This document shows positions 53,487-63,715 of a stretch of DNA of 64,000 nucleotides, one piece after another; positions within the stretch are counted from its first letter, which is position 1; every line of letters begins with the position of its first letter. The notes under the pieces are model-generated. The model worked only from the letters and a program-made list of their open reading frames with translations. It was not told where the DNA came from and did not search any database. The DNA is taken from the NCBI GenBank assembly GCA_944377485.1, contig CALWFB010000004.1, forward strand, positions 25,513 to 89,512. Direction: 5' to 3'. The stretch is from an uncultured Clostridia bacterium. Its GTDB lineage: Bacteria; Bacillota; Clostridia; Christensenellales; UBA1242. Position numbers and translations under genes: made by a program.

Positions 53487-56400
53487 TAGAATTGAACATA
53501 TAAATTGTTATTTTCATCTCTTTGTACAGTATATAAACCACCAGCGAACATAGCTGAAATTTCTTCATCACTATATCCATTTGTTGAATCTATTATCCAC
53601 TTTCCACCATAAAGGACATATTCATCACTAACGGTAATTGCTCTAACAAATCCGTCTTCACTTGTTAAATTCATTACAAAGCCTTCTGGCAAATTGATAC
53701 GTACTGATACAACCGTTTTGATAATAACATTAATGCTATCAATTGCTATATCTGATACCTCATATTTATACAAACCATCTTCGTTTGGAATTGGTATTAC
53801 ATCATCATTACCAACTTGTGGCATGCTGGTCTGCTCTCCATTTGATGTATACACAATACCTAAGTATTCTTTTCCGCCTACTCCACCAATGATAGCATCT
53901 GCATCAATCGTAATTGTGACTGGTGAATCTTTTGCTATGATTCCATCTTGCGTCTGTTTCTCTGCCTCTATTGTCACGCCTTCGCTTCCCTCATTGTCGG
54001 TTATGCTTACTCCGATTCTGTATGCTTCTTCGAACTCAAATGTGATTTTAATATCTTCTTCTACTGCACCTAAATTCGTTAATCCGCCTACAATCTCTCC
54101 GCTTAATGGTCCTAATCTCATAACATTATTTACATATACAGTCACTATCTGATATTCGTTCGCAGCTTCATTATTTGCTCTCGTCTGTCCTGTTATAACT
54201 ACTGAACTTCCGCTTCTAACTATTACACTCTCACTAGTTAGCTCTCCATTTACTTCAACTCCATATAACTCGCCACTATTAGTATTACCTGTCACTTCTA
54301 TCGTTATATTTATTGTTTTAGCAAAGTTTGCTGTTATTGTAATTGCCTCTATAACTGTCATATCTTCTGGTATTCCAGTATAATAATCAAATATATAACC
54401 TGGGTTCGCAGTTGCTGTCACTGTACTTCCATTGATTGTGACAACATTTTCACTAACTGAGATTGTACTTCCGTATGGCACTTCAACAATTGTTGTAGTA
54501 GTCTGACTATTAACTAAACCACCACCATTCACATTAAATGTGACTGTGAATTTGTTTATCTCCCAAATAGCATAGAATATTGCTCCATCAGATGAAGTTG
54601 CAGTATATTCTTCTCCTGGATTATATGTCTCTCCACTTGTGCTTCCTAATGCCCAGTGTTCAAATGAATAGCCGGTCTTTTCATATCCACACTCTGGCAA
54701 TGTTATACTACCATAAGTGGTTGTATCTATATAATCTTCTCCCGTTGAAATGTCAACTTCTTTTGATTCAGTCAAATCATAATTATATTGTAATTTATAA
54801 GTCTGAGTTCTAGCATAAGTATAATAAATGACTCCATCAATATCTGCTGTGCTACCGCTTGTATTTGTATTACCATTGAAACTAACTGTATATGAACCTG
54901 TAGCAGTAGGAATACTTCCTTCTATTTTTCTAGAAAGAACATTAGTTCCTTTCCATACTGAATAATAAGTCGTTGCCACGGTTGGAGTTTGTGTTCCATT
55001 TGTCCAAGTTTCAGTATTAGAAGCATCTGTGTTCCAGCCTATGAAATCATATCCAGTCTTTGTCGCTGTTTGATAATCAATAGTTGTAAATGTTGGAGTA
55101 CCTGCAATTCCTCCGTTATCCATAGTGTCAGCTAATGATAAATCATAATTTAAATATCTTGTCACACCTGTGTAAGGGGTGGTTTTGATATTTTGAACTG
55201 TGAAATCATTATTCACTATTCCTGTCTTAAATGAATGAGTTAAGTATTCATCTACTTCTCTTTCACCACTTGTATCACTCCATACTGCATAATAAGTAGT
55301 TTCAACAGTTGGAGTTTGTGTCCCGCTTGTCCAAATAGCAGATGTTGACGCATCAGTATTCCAACCAGCAAAATCATAACCAGTTTTTGATGCAGTTTGA
55401 TAACTGATGCTTGTATATGTTGGACTACCTGCAACTCCTCCACTTTCTAGAGTTCTAGAACGTGTCAAATCATAACTCAAATATCTTGTCACACCGGTAT
55501 AAATTGTTGTTCTGATATTTTCTTCTGTGAAATCTGTCTCAGTTTCCCCTGTCATAAATGAATGAGTTAACGTTTCTTCTTCTGTCCTTGTACCAGTAGC
55601 ATCACTCCATACTGCATAATAAGTAGTTTCAACAGTTGGAGTTTGTGTACCACTCGTCCAACTTGCAGATGTTGATACAGGATTTGTTGTCCAACCACTA
55701 AATGTATAACTATTTCTGCTAGCTGTTTGATAACTAATCGTAGTATAAATAGGTGTTCCTTCTATTCCTCCATTATCCATAGTTTCTGATTGTGATAAGT
55801 TATAATTTAGATATCTTGTCACACCAGTATAAGGAATTGTTCTAGTATTTTGTTTTGTGAAATCCGATTCTGTTATACCTGTTCTGAATGAATGAGTTAA
55901 AGTTTCAACAACTTCTCGTGTACCATTCGTATCCGTCCATACTGCATAATATGTTGTTGAACTTGTAGGGGTCTGTGTTCCACTTACCCAAGATGCTAAA
56001 ATTGATGCATCAGTATTCCAACCAGCAAAATCATAACCCGCCTTAGTTGCAGTTGTATAGTCAATGCTTGTATATGTTGGTTCCTCTGCAACTCCTCCAT
56101 TATCTAATGTCCTTGAATTTGTCAAATTATAATTTAAATATCTAGTCACTCCTGTATAAACAGTTGATTTCGTATTTTGTAGTGTGAAATCTGTTCCTGT
56201 TGAACCTGTCCTAAATGAATGAGTTAAAATTTCCTCTACTTCTCTTTCTCCATTTGTATCTCTCCATACTGCATAATATGTCATTTCACTTTCTGGAGTT
56301 TGTGTTCCGCTTGTCCATGTTGCAGTTGTTGTTGCATCTATGTTCCAACCTACAAAATAATATCCGCTTTTTTCTGCTGTCTGATAATTTATGCTTGTAT

Positions 56401-59400
56401 ATGTTGGAACACCCGCCATTCCACCTGTATTCAATGTCCTAGACTCAGATAAGTCATAATTCAAATATCTTGTCACCCCAGTATATGGAGTAGTCTTTGT
56501 ATTTTGCTCAGTAAAGTCAGTGTTGCTTGCTCCTGTCATAAATGAATGAGTTAACGTTTCCACTTTTTCTCTTGTTCCTGCCTCATCGCTCCATACTGCA
56601 TAATATGTCGTTGGACTTGTAGGGGTCTGTGTTCCGCTTGTCCAAGTTGCTGTCGTTGATGCGTCTGTATTCCAACCAATAAAATCGTAGCCACTCTTTG
56701 TAGCATTATAAAAATTTATACTTGTATATGTTGGTGTGCCTGCTATACCACCTGTGTCTAACGTTCTAGACTGTGTCAAATCGTAATTCAAATATCTTGT
56801 CACAGCGGTATATGGAGTTGTGCGAACATTCTGTTCTGTATATACAACAGTTATACCAGTTGGTCCTGAAATGAATGAATGTGTTAGAGTTTCTTGTACT
56901 TTTCTTGTTCCTGTGCTGTCTCTCCACACTGCATAATATGAATTTGCACTAGTTGGTGTCACATTTCCACCCGTCCATGTTGCAGTAGTAGATGTTGAGT
57001 TTGTCGTCCAACCACTAAATGTATAATCATTCCTACTTGCTGTCTGATATGCCAATGCTGTATAAGTAGGTGTACCTGCTGTACCACCTGTATCTAATGT
57101 CCTTGAATCTGTTAAATTGTAATTCAAATATCTTGTCACGCCGGAATATGGTGTTGTTTTTGTTGTTTGTCTTGTGAAATCTGTACTTGCTGTTCCTGTT
57201 CTAAATTTATGAGTCAAAGTTTCTTCAACATCTCTTGTACCAGAACTGTCTCTCCATACCGCATAGTATGATGTGCTTGCTGTCACATTCTTGCTTCCAC
57301 TTGTCCAGTCTGCTGTCGTTGTACTTGCATTCGTATCCCAACCAACAAATGATTTTCCACTCAACGTGCTTGTAGAATATGGTACTGTCAAAGTCAATGT
57401 TGGTATACTCGTCTGCCAGCTTCCCGTTGAACCATTATTGATAAGTCTATAATATCTCTCTGTCTCTACATTTGATTGACTACCTGAATGTGTGGTCAAA
57501 TTGTAATTATGATTTTGATTGTAATAGCCTGTATCAAATGTATAGTATTGTTGTCTATATGCTGTTTTATTAGATACTGTGCTTCCTGAACCTGTATAGA
57601 ATTTCGCAGTGATTGTGTTTCCATAACTTGAAACATCTGACTCATTATCTGTTGAAGTGACTACATCTCCTTTCCATACTGCATAGAAAGTTGTATTTGC
57701 TGTCACGTTTTTGCTTCCACTTGTCCAATCTGCCGTTGCTGTACTTGCATTTGTATCCCAACCTACGAATGTGTATCCGCTAAGTATACTTGTTGACCAT
57801 GGAACTGTTAATGTCAATGTTGGTATACTTGTCTGCCAACTTCCAACAGCACCATTATTGATTAATCTATAATATCTTTCTGTTTCTTGGTTTGTTTCAC
57901 TACCTGCATGTGTGGTCAAATTGTAATTATGATTTTGATTGAAATATCCTGTATTATATGTATAATATTGTTGCCTATATGCCGTTTTATTTGATACTGC
58001 ACTTCCAGAACCTTCATTGAATGATGCTGTGATTGTGTTTCCATAGCTTGAAACATCTGACTCATTATCTGTTGAAGTGACTACATCTCCTTTCCATACT
58101 GCATAGAAAGTTGTATTTGCTGTCACGTTTTTGCTTCCACTTGTCCAATCTGCTATTGCAGTAGTCGCATTTGTATCCCAACCTACGAATGTGTATCCGC
58201 TAAGTGTACTTGTTGACCATGGTACTGTCAATGTCAATGTTGGTATGCTTGTTGACCAACTTCCTGTTGACCCATTATTGACTAATCTGTAATATCTCTC
58301 TGTTTTTTTGCTTGTTTGACTACCTGAATGTTTTGCTAAATTATATGAATGATTTTGATTGTAATATCCTGTGTTATATGTATAATATTGCTCTCTATAA
58401 GCTTCTTTTTTCGCTACACTGCTACCAATTCCAGGGTTGAACATAGCTTCTATCGAAGTCCCATAAGCTGTGACTGACGAACTATTGTTTGACGATGTCT
58501 CAACTGAACCATACCAAACTGCATAAAATGCTTTACTTGCAACAGTCGAAGTGACATTTGTTGAAGATGTACCTTTTGAATAATTCACTGTAGCACTGTT
58601 GCTTGAAGAATATCCTTTGAAAGTATATCCTGATAAACCTTGATTACTTTTAGAATATGTAGTAGATGAATTTGCTGTTCTATTATAACTATAATAAACA
58701 GTATGAGAATCAGTTGAATAAGATGTATTATAAAATCTGTATGTTCTCGCCCATACAGCATAGAACGATGTGCTACGTGTTGGAGTATATGTACCACTGG
58801 TCCAATTTCTAGTATTACTATTAGTTAAACTCCAACCAGCGAAATTAAAGCCTGATAATGAAGCAGTTTGCCATGGAATTGCTGCCCGATCGGTTGAAGA
58901 TATTTTACCAGTTTCCTCTCCCCTAGATCTCATAAAATTATAATTATAATACATATATCCACCAGTGTAATTGTTGGTATATGATGAAGTGATGGTGGAA
59001 GAATTTCCACTGTATTTATACAAAGTATGTGTATATGTGCCAGATTTTGAATACGAATATGAACTGTCTCTCCAAACTGCATATCTAGTCACCGAAGCAT
59101 ATGAACTAGTGACAATGGTTGTATATCCACTTGTAGCTTCGATGGTAGAACCCCAACCCATAAATGTATAACCTGACTTACTAACTGTATAGGTGTCAAC
59201 CTGTGAACCACTGACGTCATAGTTATAATATCTAACTCTCGTAGTAGATGAGTTATCATAATAATAAATCCAACTCTTTTTATATGTCGCATAAACTGTC
59301 ATTGTAGAAGATGATACAGGAACAGAAGAACTTGTAGAAACCGTTGATGGTGCAGAAGTTGTGCCGTTTGTTATCGAGCTACTTGTTCTCCATCCGTAGA

Positions 59401-62005
59401 AATTATATCCACTAGGTGCTGTGTTGATCGCAGTTATATTTTTACTAGATGATGTCATACTCGAATGCGAATAATATTGAGTACTACTTCTGCTTTTACC
59501 ATTATAATAATAAGTTAGAGTCTTTGAACCCACGACATATCTAGTGCAGGACGTATTAGAACCCATAGTCCATGATATTCCAGTAGTAGAAGTGCTTGAA
59601 CTCGATGAAGCCAAACGAGCATCATTATAGTAAGAACCATATGTATTTGGTATTGAGCAAGGGTCTAGATAATATACAGTTCGTGATGTAGATGTTTGAC
59701 CTCCGCTAGTATTTCTATAATAAATAGTGACATTACAATATCCTAAACCATAGGTATTTTCTCCTACACCATTAGCTCTTTCACTGGTATAATTGTCATA
59801 AAGTGTAGAAGTAGAAAGTCCAGAATATTTTGTATTGCTATTATAATGTGTCCATATCCCGCCACCCTGACTCTGTGCAAAATTATCACAAACATATCCT
59901 TGTATATTAATTTCTCGTGGATTATTATCTGATGTCACATAAAAAGCTCCTCCACATGAATATGCCTTGTTTTCAGTTATAAAACCTCTACCATAATTAT
60001 TCTGACCGTACAAAGTGAAATGATGTGAACCTTGGCCATACAAATTCACTCCACCTCCATTTGTTGCTGCAGTATTTCCATGTATGGTTCCATAACAATT
60101 CACTGTTATATGTGCTTTTGATGTCCTATATGCATATAAATACATGCCTCCACCATTTCCTGCACTATTATATTGAATACGAGCACTTTTCGATGAAGAT
60201 GAACCAATATTAAATGTCACATTTCCATATGAGCTAAAAATACTAATAGCCATATATGCATACACACCTCCGCCACGACTACTTGCCGAATTGTTTTGAA
60301 TATATCCATATATATTGACTGTTTTAGTACTATTTCCGTTCCAATTTAATCCTCCACCGTCAGTTGCTGAACAGTTCTGTAAATATGAATTTGTATTTAA
60401 TGTATAATTACCACTAGAACTAGCTGCTGAACCTAATGGAATAATGTAAGAAGTAGATTTTAATATACTCATATAATTTCTTGTGGTTTCAGTTTCTTCG
60501 GCAGAATCTCTACTTATAATTGACAATGCTCCACCATTACCATCAATGTTGTTCACATTGTTTTGAATGATACAATTATCAAATTCTGCACCATATCCAT
60601 CAACGATAACTATTGCAGCAGAAGAACGAAGATTGTTTTCTTCCACATATTCTCTATTTCCATCGATAATTAACTGCTCAGACTCATTATTGTCTCCAAT
60701 AGCTAAAACTGAGTTTTCTCCTGCAATAATCATTGCATCAGTTAAATTCTCTCCACGTACAATCTTTGCTTCTTTTGATGCATACAATTCTACACCAGCA
60801 TTGGCTTTTACTATTGCTGGTGTATTTACATACACTTCTTCTACAATTAAATTAACTTCACTGATATCTCCAACATCTGCTGTGGCAAATGCGTCTGCAA
60901 TGGTCTCTACATTTGTCACTTCACCCGTTTTTTCATCTGTCACAGTATTTTCATAACAGCTACCTGTCATAAATACTTTGTTGAAACGAGATAAGATTGG
61001 ATAATTGAAGCTTAAACGTGTGCTTCCTTCAACATTTGAATAATTACACCAAGTTTTCTCTAATAGTACAGAATAATCAGCCGCATAATCCCACGCATAG
61101 AATTGAGCAATATTATTTGCAATGAAAGAATTTGTAGTATCAATATTTACACTACTATCAGACCTTCCAATTAAGCTACTGACTCCAACTGCGTATGAGT
61201 AATTGATTGATATGGAATTATCTTGTGAATAATTTGTATTTGCATAACCAATAATCCCTCCCACAGTAGAACCATTAATTGTCGTATCAGCGAACGAATT
61301 GCTAACAGAATAATTTCCATCCATTGCAAAGAATTGTCCAACTATTCCACCAACTGTGTTTGTTCCTGAAATACTGCCAAGACGAACGTATGTATTCTCT
61401 ATATTTGTATTTACCGCATAACCGACAATTCCACCGACATATTCTTCTGCGGTGTTGATTGTACAATTATATAAACCGATATTTTTGATTACTGCGTTTT
61501 CAACATATCCGAATAAACCGCTACCATTGATATTGGCATTGTAGATTGTGTAGTAGGAACCATCAAATGTTCCTTGGAATGTTGAATAAACATCACTACC
61601 ATCTTCAACTTTTACACCAATAGAATCAATGCTGTGACCAGCCATATCTATATTGGTATTTAGATAAATAGTATAATCTCTAAAATAATTATATTCATGA
61701 GCAGTTGCTTCATTGTTTACCAAACTAATAAAGTATGCGAAAGATTCAGCAGAATCTATTGTGTAGGTGTTTTGACCTCTATCACCAAAAGAATTGCCGT
61801 CAAACCATTCACCATCACTGCTAGTCTCTCCGTCCCACTCATCAATAGACCAATCAATAGGATTGGTTATTTGCGCACCAGGAGAACGCTCTTTATTATA
61901 ATTATAATAAATTCCTATGCCTGAAATAGCGAACATCGCTACCAACAAAAATGCCATAATGCAAGAAATCACTATTTTATTTTTATTTTTGCTTTTAGAA
62001 TTCAT
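53486..62005 (-). CDS. Giant secreted repeat protein (2839 aa, GLUG/beta-helix plus 'GW...YYAVW' repeats)
   Basis: Signal/anchor helix at about 11-34. Residues ~60-330 have GLUG-like repeats (VGGIVGYAVNTNIENTYV). Residues ~430-800 form a polymorphic beta-helix with 'DGGGL' / 'NGGGM' turns. From ~860 on come InlB/Listeria-Bacteroides-type modules ending in 'GYxFxGWxT...TTYYAVW'. These include three 140-residue units (1166-1584) and seven ~109-residue units (1585-2351). A tail with Big/InlB-like folds (FTVTFNVNGGG) ends at 2839. Very rich in S, T, Y and G. No LPXTG or C-terminal helix. AGGAGG is 8 bases upstream of the ATG. Likely a surface adhesin or matrix protein. Confidence 0.85.
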   Translation of the reverse strand: MNSKSKNKNKIVISCIMAFLLVAMFAISGIGIYYNYNKERSPGAQITNPIDWSIDEWDGETSSDGEWFDGNSFGDRGQNTYTIDSAESFAYFISLVNNEATAHEYNYFRDYTIYLNTNIDMAGHSIDSIGVKVEDGSDVYSTFQGTFDGSYYTIYNANINGSGLFGYVENAVIKNIGLYNCTINTAEEYVGGIVGYAVNTNIENTYVRLGSISGTNTVGGIVGQFFAMDGNYSVSNSFADTTINGSTVGGIIGYANTNYSQDNSISINYSYAVGVSSLIGRSDSSVNIDTTNSFIANNIAQFYAWDYAADYSVLLEKTWCNYSNVEGSTRLSFNYPILSRFNKVFMTGSCYENTVTDEKTGEVTNVETIADAFATADVGDISEVNLIVEEVYVNTPAIVKANAGVELYASKEAKIVRGENLTDAMIIAGENSVLAIGDNNESEQLIIDGNREYVEENNLRSSAAIVIVDGYGAEFDNCIIQNNVNNIDGNGGALSIISRDSAEETETTRNYMSILKSTSYIIPLGSAASSSGNYTLNTNSYLQNCSATDGGGLNWNGNSTKTVNIYGYIQNNSASSRGGGVYAYMAISIFSSYGNVTFNIGSSSSKSARIQYNSAGNGGGMYLYAYRTSKAHITVNCYGTIHGNTAATNGGGVNLYGQGSHHFTLYGQNNYGRGFITENKAYSCGGAFYVTSDNNPREINIQGYVCDNFAQSQGGGIWTHYNSNTKYSGLSTSTLYDNYTSERANGVGENTYGLGYCNVTIYYRNTSGGQTSTSRTVYYLDPCSIPNTYGSYYNDARLASSSSSTSTTGISWTMGSNTSCTRYVVGSKTLTYYYNGKSRSSTQYYSHSSMTSSSKNITAINTAPSGYNFYGWRTSSSITNGTTSAPSTVSTSSSVPVSSSTMTVYATYKKSWIYYYDNSSTTRVRYYNYDVSGSQVDTYTVSKSGYTFMGWGSTIEATSGYTTIVTSSYASVTRYAVWRDSSYSYSKSGTYTHTLYKYSGNSSTITSSYTNNYTGGYMYYNYNFMRSRGEETGKISSTDRAAIPWQTASLSGFNFAGWSLTNSNTRNWTSGTYTPTRSTSFYAVWARTYRFYNTSYSTDSHTVYYSYNRTANSSTTYSKSNQGLSGYTFKGYSSSNSATVNYSKGTSSTNVTSTVASKAFYAVWYGSVETSSNNSSSVTAYGTSIEAMFNPGIGSSVAKKEAYREQYYTYNTGYYNQNHSYNLAKHSGSQTSKKTERYYRLVNNGSTGSWSTSIPTLTLTVPWSTSTLSGYTFVGWDTNATTAIADWTSGSKNVTANTTFYAVWKGDVVTSTDNESDVSSYGNTITASFNEGSGSAVSNKTAYRQQYYTYNTGYFNQNHNYNLTTHAGSETNQETERYYRLINNGAVGSWQTSIPTLTLTVPWSTSILSGYTFVGWDTNASTATADWTSGSKNVTANTTFYAVWKGDVVTSTDNESDVSSYGNTITAKFYTGSGSTVSNKTAYRQQYYTFDTGYYNQNHNYNLTTHSGSQSNVETERYYRLINNGSTGSWQTSIPTLTLTVPYSTSTLSGKSFVGWDTNASTTTADWTSGSKNVTASTSYYAVWRDSSGTRDVEETLTHKFRTGTASTDFTRQTTKTTPYSGVTRYLNYNLTDSRTLDTGGTAGTPTYTALAYQTASRNDYTFSGWTTNSTSTTATWTGGNVTPTSANSYYAVWRDSTGTRKVQETLTHSFISGPTGITVVYTEQNVRTTPYTAVTRYLNYDLTQSRTLDTGGIAGTPTYTSINFYNATKSGYDFIGWNTDASTTATWTSGTQTPTSPTTYYAVWSDEAGTREKVETLTHSFMTGASNTDFTEQNTKTTPYTGVTRYLNYDLSESRTLNTGGMAGVPTYTSINYQTAEKSGYYFVGWNIDATTTATWTSGTQTPESEMTYYAVWRDTNGEREVEEILTHSFRTGSTGTDFTLQNTKSTVYTGVTRYLNYNLTNSRTLDNGGVAEEPTYTSIDYTTATKAGYDFAGWNTDASILASWVSGTQTPTSSTTYYAVWTDTNGTREVVETLTHSFRTGITESDFTKQNTRTIPYTGVTRYLNYNLSQSETMDNGGIEGTPIYTTISYQTASRNSYTFSGWTTNPVSTSASWTSGTQTPTVETTYYAVWSDATGTRTEEETLTHSFMTGETETDFTEENIRTTIYTGVTRYLSYDLTRSRTLESGGVAGSPTYTSISYQTASKTGYDFAGWNTDASTSAIWTSGTQTPTVETTYYAVWSDTSGEREVDEYLTHSFKTGIVNNDFTVQNIKTTPYTGVTRYLNYDLSLADTMDNGGIAGTPTFTTIDYQTATKTGYDFIGWNTDASNTETWTNGTQTPTVATTYYSVWKGTNVLSRKIEGSIPTATGSYTVSFNGNTNTSGSTADIDGVIYYTYARTQTYKLQYNYDLTESKEVDISTGEDYIDTTTYGSITLPECGYEKTGYSFEHWALGSTSGETYNPGEEYTATSSDGAIFYAIWEINKFTVTFNVNGGGLVNSQTTTTIVEVPYGSTISVSENVVTINGSTVTATANPGYIFDYYTGIPEDMTVIEAITITANFAKTINITIEVTGNTNSGELYGVEVNGELTSESVIVRSGSSVVITGQTRANNEAANEYQIVTVYVNNVMRLGPLSGEIVGGLTNLGAVEEDIKITFEFEEAYRIGVSITDNEGSEGVTIEAEKQTQDGIIAKDSPVTITIDADAIIGGVGGKEYLGIVYTSNGEQTSMPQVGNDDVIPIPNEDGLYKYEVSDIAIDSINVIIKTVVSVRINLPEGFVMNLTSEDGFVRAITVSDEYVLYGGKWIIDSTNGYSDEEISAMFAGGLYTVQRDENNNLYVQF
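54953..57253 (-). repeat. Seven tandem ~327-bp units encoding ~109-residue repeats
   Basis: 2301 bases inside the giant gene. Each unit runs 'D..GTRE..ETLTHSF.TG', 'DFT.QNT.TTPYTGVTRYLNY', 'GG.AGTPTYTSI.YQTA', 'GYDF.GWNTDAS', 'W.SGTQTP', 'TTYYAVW'. Units have diverged at many positions but keep length, except one two residues longer. Confidence 0.9.
57254..58510 (-). repeat. Three tandem 420/420/417-bp units encoding ~140-residue repeats
   Basis: Units at 58091-58510, 57671-58090 and 57254-57670. They encode 'SSYGNTI.A.F..GSGS.VS', 'QYYTYNTGY.NQNH.YNL', 'ERYYRL.NNG', 'SIPTLTLTVPWSTS', 'TFVGWDTNA', 'DWTSGSKNVTANTTFYAVWK'. Positions 57627-57733 and 58047-58153 are identical over 107 bases, so duplication or gene conversion is recent. 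Confidence 0.92.
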
Positions 62006-62062
62006 TCTAAATACCTCCTAAATAGACGACCTTAATCATTTGTGATATTTACTTCATTAATT

Positions 62063-62090
62063 ATTGTACACTATTTCGACAAAAAAACAA
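62063..62090 (-). promoter_or_regulatory. Promoter candidate of the giant gene
   Basis: Minus strand TTGTTT (62085-62090), 16-bp spacer, TACAAT (62063-62068), about 57 bases before the ATG. Confidence 0.5.
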
Positions 62091-62460
62091 AATATTTTAA
62101 AAAATTTTTTATATTTTTTTCTAAGCCAACATGCCATATAAACTAATTAGCAAATAAAAAAATAAAGCAAAATTAATTTTTAATACTAAAATAAAGCAAA
62201 TTAAAATAAATATTTATAAAAATTGATTAAATTTTAAATATTTTTTATATTTTTTTAAAATTTTATTTAAATTTTATTTTAAAAAACAATTAATTAAAGC
62301 AGTAAATTGTTTAAATTTTCTAAAAATTTGACGTTCAATATAATATAATTTTAATATTAAATTCCGTATAAATCACTCATGTTAACTTTTTTTTTATAAA
62401 CAAACATTTATTTTTGATAACTTGTTGAGTTATTAGTCAGAAATTAATTAATTTCTAATA
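62091..62460. other. AT-rich intergenic stretch
   Basis: No ORF with a ribosome binding site, RNA gene or strong structure is seen. A small inverted repeat ATAACT / AGTTAT lies near 62418-62434, upstream of the lipoprotein promoter; it may be chance. Confidence 0.6.
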
Positions 62461-62462
62461 TA

Positions 62463-62491
62463 TTGACAAATGGACAAGTATGTGATAAAAT
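62463..62491 (+). promoter_or_regulatory. Promoter of the putative lipoprotein gene
   Basis: TTGACA (62463-62468), 17-bp spacer, TAAAAT (62486-62491), 41 bases before the ATG. Confidence 0.82.
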
Positions 62492-62532
62492 TTTTGGAGT
62501 ATCAATCTTAATAGTAAACAAAAGGAGCATTT

Positions 62533-63675
62533 ATGAAAAAAGTTGATTTATCTGAAATGACAGAAATTGACGAAGCAGGGAATATCATCAAACCTGCTGA
62601 ACACAGAAGAGAAACCTCTTCAAGTGCTGAACCAAAAGCACAAAGAATCTATGAGGCTGATGAAAAAGAAAATTTAGTTTCTCGTGCTGCAAAACGCAAG
62701 AAGCATAAAAATCATACATATGGAAAAGGACGTGTTAAAAAAGTAGTAATGTCACTTGTACTAGCATTGTCTGCCACATTCCTTGCTCTAACTGGTTGCA
62801 CGACCGACACTACTGACCCGGGCAAAACCCCCGGCACCGACCCAGGAACTAACCCTGGCACAAACCCAACAGAATATTCCCAACTTTTAGAAGACATTTT
62901 GGACAGCGAGTATTATAACCGTTTATCTGATGATTATTTTGACAATCATGTGTTTGGTGCAGAAATTGATGGATTACCTTCTGGATTCTTGAAAAATGAG
63001 GGATATGATATATCTACATTCTCTGAAAATCAAGTTGAATACCACACCATCTCTTATGTGAAAAATGATGATACTAATAGTTTATATGTCTCAACCAGAA
63101 TAAGAAATGATGGCCCTGACAAATATTATTCTTGTTATACGTTAAAATATAAAATATCAGACCAAGAATATGAAGATTATTATATCCTAAACAAGGGAAA
63201 ATACATTCAAAGTAGCTATTTTATACAAGAATTATCTGAACAGAGAAATCCTGAAGAAGTTCATTCGGTAAAAGTGACAAGAGATTATTATAATAATTTT
63301 TATAAGGCTTTAACAAATGCCGATTCTTATGTTCTTGATTTATTTAATACAAAATCTGTCGATATAGATTTTTTGAATATTGATTTATCAAATGAAACGC
63401 TTGATGTAGTTGTTAGAACATCTATAAATGATAAAAATAAAAATGGTTTTATTTATGATAATGCAATTATTCGTTATCTATCATTAGAACCTGCTATATT
63501 TGATTCTGTAAGTACATTACCTTATGACAACACAATTTTTACTGGTCCAACATATGTAAACGCAACTAATGCTGATGAATATAAAACTAATAGTGATGAA
63601 ATTACCTATTTTTATTCACCAAATAACGCAATATACGCATATTTAAATGAAAATGATTTAAAACAAAATATATAA
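62533..63675 (+). CDS. Putative lipoprotein with ~70-residue N-terminal extension
   Basis: 380 residues. Residues 71-88 are hydrophobic and end in a lipobox-like LTGC with Cys89, followed by a Thr/Gly/Pro linker (DPGTNPGTNPT) as in Gram-positive lipoproteins. Unusually, about 70 polar charged residues, including the basic cluster RAAKRKKHKN (51-60), come before the hydrophobic segment. The only start with a ribosome binding site (AAAGGAG) is at 62533 and no good internal start precedes the helix. The remainder (~110-380) is an unrecognised, Tyr/Asp/Asn-rich extracellular domain. It could instead be an N-in signal-anchored membrane protein. Confidence 0.7.
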   Translation: MKKVDLSEMTEIDEAGNIIKPAEHRRETSSSAEPKAQRIYEADEKENLVSRAAKRKKHKNHTYGKGRVKKVVMSLVLALSATFLALTGCTTDTTDPGKTPGTDPGTNPGTNPTEYSQLLEDILDSEYYNRLSDDYFDNHVFGAEIDGLPSGFLKNEGYDISTFSENQVEYHTISYVKNDDTNSLYVSTRIRNDGPDKYYSCYTLKYKISDQEYEDYYILNKGKYIQSSYFIQELSEQRNPEEVHSVKVTRDYYNNFYKALTNADSYVLDLFNTKSVDIDFLNIDLSNETLDVVVRTSINDKNKNGFIYDNAIIRYLSLEPAIFDSVSTLPYDNTIFTGPTYVNATNADEYKTNSDEITYFYSPNNAIYAYLNENDLKQNI

Positions 63676-63688
63676 AACAAATAAAACA

Positions 63689-63715
63689 AAAAAACAGGGA
63701 TGCCCCCTGTTTTTT
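63689..63715. terminator. Terminator shared by the lipoprotein gene and the convergent partial gene
   Basis: AAAAAACAGGG / CCCTGTTTTTT (63689-63699 with 63705-63715), 5-base loop, with A/T tracts on both sides. Confidence 0.9.

Noticed and set aside
54953..58510. CRISPR-like array because of regular repeats
   Set aside because: Units are 327-420 bases, coding and in frame; there are no short direct repeats with unique spacers and no cas genes.
53694..60956. Several open frames antisense or frame-shifted within the giant repeat gene
   Set aside because: They recur with the repeat units and have Leu/Tyr/His-rich shadow compositions; the 2839-codon frame explains the region.
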